From: Clostridia bacterium
Lineage (GTDB): Bacteria > Bacillota_A > Clostridia > Oscillospirales > CAG-272
Direction of reading: 5' to 3'
Length of the DNA: 8,167 nucleotides
Assembly: GCA_017462445.1 (NCBI GenBank)
Contig: JAFTRB010000187.1
Location: forward strand, 1-8,167
The position numbers were made by a program, and so were the translations under genes. The notes under the pieces are model-generated. The model searched no databases and had not been told where the DNA came from. It was given only the letters and a program-made list of their open reading frames with translations. How positions within the stretch are numbered: position 1 is the first letter of the stretch; each line of letters starts with the position of its first letter. This document shows positions 6,603 through 8,167 of this stretch, one piece after another.

Positions 6603-7826
6603 ATGGATTTTACATCATTTGAGAGCAACGAAGAGAGAATTGAAGAGGTCATACTCTGTAAGTTCGGCGAGGTAATCCTTAAGGGAGCAAACCGCCAGAC
6701 CTTTGAGAGTGGGCTTGTCAAGGAGCTAAGGCGCAGAGCCAGCCCCTACGGGACCTTCAGGATCTACTGTAAGCAGTCCACCATTTATGTGGAGCCCGAG
6801 AGCGAGGACTGTGATATGGATGGTATGTATACCGCCGCCAGGCGAGTGTTTGGCATCGTAGCCGTAAATCGCGCCGCCGTCTGTGAAAAGACGATGGAGA
6901 GCATAGTGGATATGGCTAGGAAATATCTTCCCGGGAAGCTGGCAGGAAAGAAAACCTTTAAGGTTGACGCCAGACGCTCGGATAAGCGTTTTCCGCTTAA
7001 GTCCCCCGAGATATCGGCGCAGATTGGCGGAGTTATACTCTCCTCGGTGAGAGGGATCAGGGTTGACGTCAGAAATCCCGAGGTAATCGTTACCGTTGAG
7101 GTTCGTGATGACCACGCGTTTATAAGAGCAGGTCAGGAGCCGGGAGCTGGCGGACTTCCTCTGCGCACAGCAGGAAGAGGCTTGCTTCTTCTCTCGGGCG
7201 GAATAGATTCTCCCGTGGCGGGCTGTATGATGGCAAAGAGAGGAATGGAGATCGAGGCGCTTCACTTTGAGTCCTTCCCCTACACCTCCGAGCGCGCACG
7301 CGTGAAGGTATTGACTCTTGCTCAGGAAATGTGTGAATACTGCGCCAGGATAAATGTACACATTATCTCACTCACTCACATACAGGAGGAGCTTCGCGAT
7401 AACTGCCGCGAGGATTACTTTACCGTTCTCCTTCGGGTCTTTATGATGAGGCTTGCCGAGAGATGCGCCGGACAGTATAAGTGTGGCGCGCTCATTACGG
7501 GAGAGAGCTTGGGGCAGGTGGCATCCCAGACGCTCGCCGCTCTCGCCGTCACCGACTCTCAGGTGAAAATTCCGGTATTCCGCCCCTGCATAGGGCTTGA
7601 CAAGAACGAGATAATCATTCAGGCTCGCCACTACGGCACCTTTGAGACCTCCATTCTTCCCTTTGAGGATTGCTGTACGGTCTTCACCCCCAGGCATCCC
7701 AAGACCCAGCCGCGCATCGAGGATGTGGAGGCGGAGCTTGCCAAGGTAGATGTGGAGGCGCTCCTTGAAGAGGCGTACGCAAGCATGTATACCGAGACTA
7801 AGCTCGTCTATGAGGGATATCGCTGA
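6603..7826 (+). CDS. thiI: tRNA uracil 4-sulfurtransferase (4-thiouridine synthase)
   Basis: ThiI adenylates and thiolates U8 of tRNAs to 4-thiouridine and, in many bacteria, supplies sulfur for the thiazole of thiamine. The 407-residue product starts with an N-terminal ferredoxin-like/THUMP part: FGEVILKGANRQTFE, then KTFKVDARRSDKRFPL and AFIRAGQEPGAGGLPL. It continues into the PP-loop ATP-binding domain, with SGGIDSP at residues 198-204 and GESLGQVASQT. The conserved catalytic cysteine lies in PFEDCCTVFTPRHP; C358 aligns with E. coli Cys344. The C-terminal rhodanese domain of E. coli ThiI is absent, as in Bacillus-type enzymes, so a dedicated cysteine desulfurase (NifZ-like) probably donates sulfur from elsewhere in the genome. 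The start is one base after the lyase stop and no promoter or terminator is seen between them, so the two are probably cotranscribed. The call is secure. Confidence 0.96.
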   Translation: MDFTSFESNEERIEEVILCKFGEVILKGANRQTFESGLVKELRRRASPYGTFRIYCKQSTIYVEPESEDCDMDGMYTAARRVFGIVAVNRAAVCEKTMESIVDMARKYLPGKLAGKKTFKVDARRSDKRFPLKSPEISAQIGGVILSSVRGIRVDVRNPEVIVTVEVRDDHAFIRAGQEPGAGGLPLRTAGRGLLLLSGGIDSPVAGCMMAKRGMEIEALHFESFPYTSERARVKVLTLAQEMCEYCARINVHIISLTHIQEELRDNCREDYFTVLLRVFMMRLAERCAGQYKCGALITGESLGQVASQTLAALAVTDSQVKIPVFRPCIGLDKNEIIIQARHYGTFETSILPFEDCCTVFTPRHPKTQPRIEDVEAELAKVDVEALLEEAYASMYTETKLVYEGYR

Positions 7827-7907
7827 TTGTCGCGCTTTTTGACATACGGATATTCATTTTTGTAACCAAATTCGAACATTTTTCAGTTATATACAAGAGA
7901 AACACCG
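7827..7907. other. Short intergenic gap before valS; no T-box, no clear terminator
   Basis: These 81 bases are AT-rich. A perfect -35 hexamer TTGACA is at 7839-7844, but the best -10 at suitable spacing (TAACCA at 7863-7868) is poor. No hairpin with a T-run follows thiI. The gap is too short for a T-box leader, and I find no T-box-like GGTGG element. valS is therefore either read through from thiI or driven by a weak promoter here. Confidence 0.5.
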
Positions 7908-8167
7908 ATGAGAAAAGAACTTGCAAAGAACTACGATCCTACAGAATTTGAGGACAGGCTATATGCCGAGTGGTGCGAGAAGAACTACTTCGCGCCCGAC
8001 CCCGACCCGAAAAAGCCTGCCTTCTCTATTGTAATTCCTCCGCCCAATGTAACGGGGCATCTCCATATGGGACACGCCCTTGACCAGACCCTTCAGGATA
8101 TATTGGTTCGTACCAAGCGTATGCAGGGCTATTCCACCCTTTGGGTTCCCGGAACAGACCATGCGGG
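7908..8167 (+). CDS. valS: Valyl-tRNA synthetase, 5' part (3' end outside window)
   Basis: ValRS charges tRNA-Val with valine in the cytoplasm; it is a class I synthetase of about 880 residues, of which only the first 86 codons are present. The start [15 protein letters not shown] is typical for ValRS. The class I HIGH signature appears as [14 protein letters not shown] at residues 44-57 (H53, M54, G55, H56). The NVTG form separates it from isoleucyl- and leucyl-tRNA synthetases. [10 protein letters not shown] at the window edge is also conserved in ValRS. ATG 7908 is the start; the upstream AAGAGA at 7895-7900 is a weak ribosome binding site. No T-box leader is visible. Confidence 0.96.
   Translation, partial: MRKELAKNYDPTEFEDRLYAEWCEKNYFAPDPDPKKPAFSIVIPPPNVTGHLHMGHALDQTLQDILVRTKRMQGYSTLWVPGTDHA

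Noticed and set aside
6726..7361. A 211-codon minus-strand open frame inside thiI
   Set aside because: The + strand frame carries the THUMP-region blocks and the PP-loop motif of ThiI; the antisense product has no recognisable features.

Overview
The window looks like a chromosomal segment from a Gram-positive anaerobe, most likely a gut-type Clostridia (Oscillospiraceae/Christensenellales-like). The reasons are a textbook sigma-A promoter, purine-rich GGGAGG/GGAG ribosome binding sites, a ThiI without the C-terminal rhodanese domain seen in enterobacteria, and a secreted enzyme carrying a copper-amine-oxidase-N-like module of the kind common on Firmicutes surface proteins. The taxonomic call is inference; no rRNA or other decisive marker is present. 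All genes read on the + strand.

Layout: (1) 1-717 is the 3' part of queA (queuosine tRNA modification). (2) 718-1020 is a non-coding stretch of about 300 bases holding several perfect inverted repeats, one closed by a GTAA tetraloop, flanked by a direct repeat; it looks like an intergenic palindromic repeat or a structured RNA. (3) 1021-3339 is a tight three-gene run: rlmA-type 23S rRNA guanine-N1 methyltransferase, yqgF/ruvX and a type I (cytoplasmic) L-asparaginase. (4) 3340-3577 contains a clear intrinsic terminator and then a perfect consensus promoter whose -10 box lies inside a 14-base palindrome. (5) 3578-6601 encodes a 1007-residue exported protein related to heparinase II/III-type polysaccharide lyases. 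(6) thiI (tRNA 4-thiouridine synthase) begins one base after the lyase stop, with its ribosome binding site inside the lyase reading frame. (7) After 81 bases, valS (valyl-tRNA synthetase) begins and runs off the window.

Functionally this is mostly a translation/RNA-maturation neighbourhood (QueA, RlmA, ThiI, ValRS, plus YqgF, which is linked to rRNA processing or Holliday junctions). The outlier is the large secreted lyase, which has its own strong promoter and appears to be cotranscribed with thiI. It is not in an obvious polysaccharide utilisation locus: no transporter, sulfatase, glycoside hydrolase or sensor is visible nearby. I see no mobile element, CRISPR array, tRNA, rRNA or defence system. 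The best candidates for a second look are the lyase with its promoter/palindrome, its coupling to thiI, and the structured intergenic region at 718-1020.
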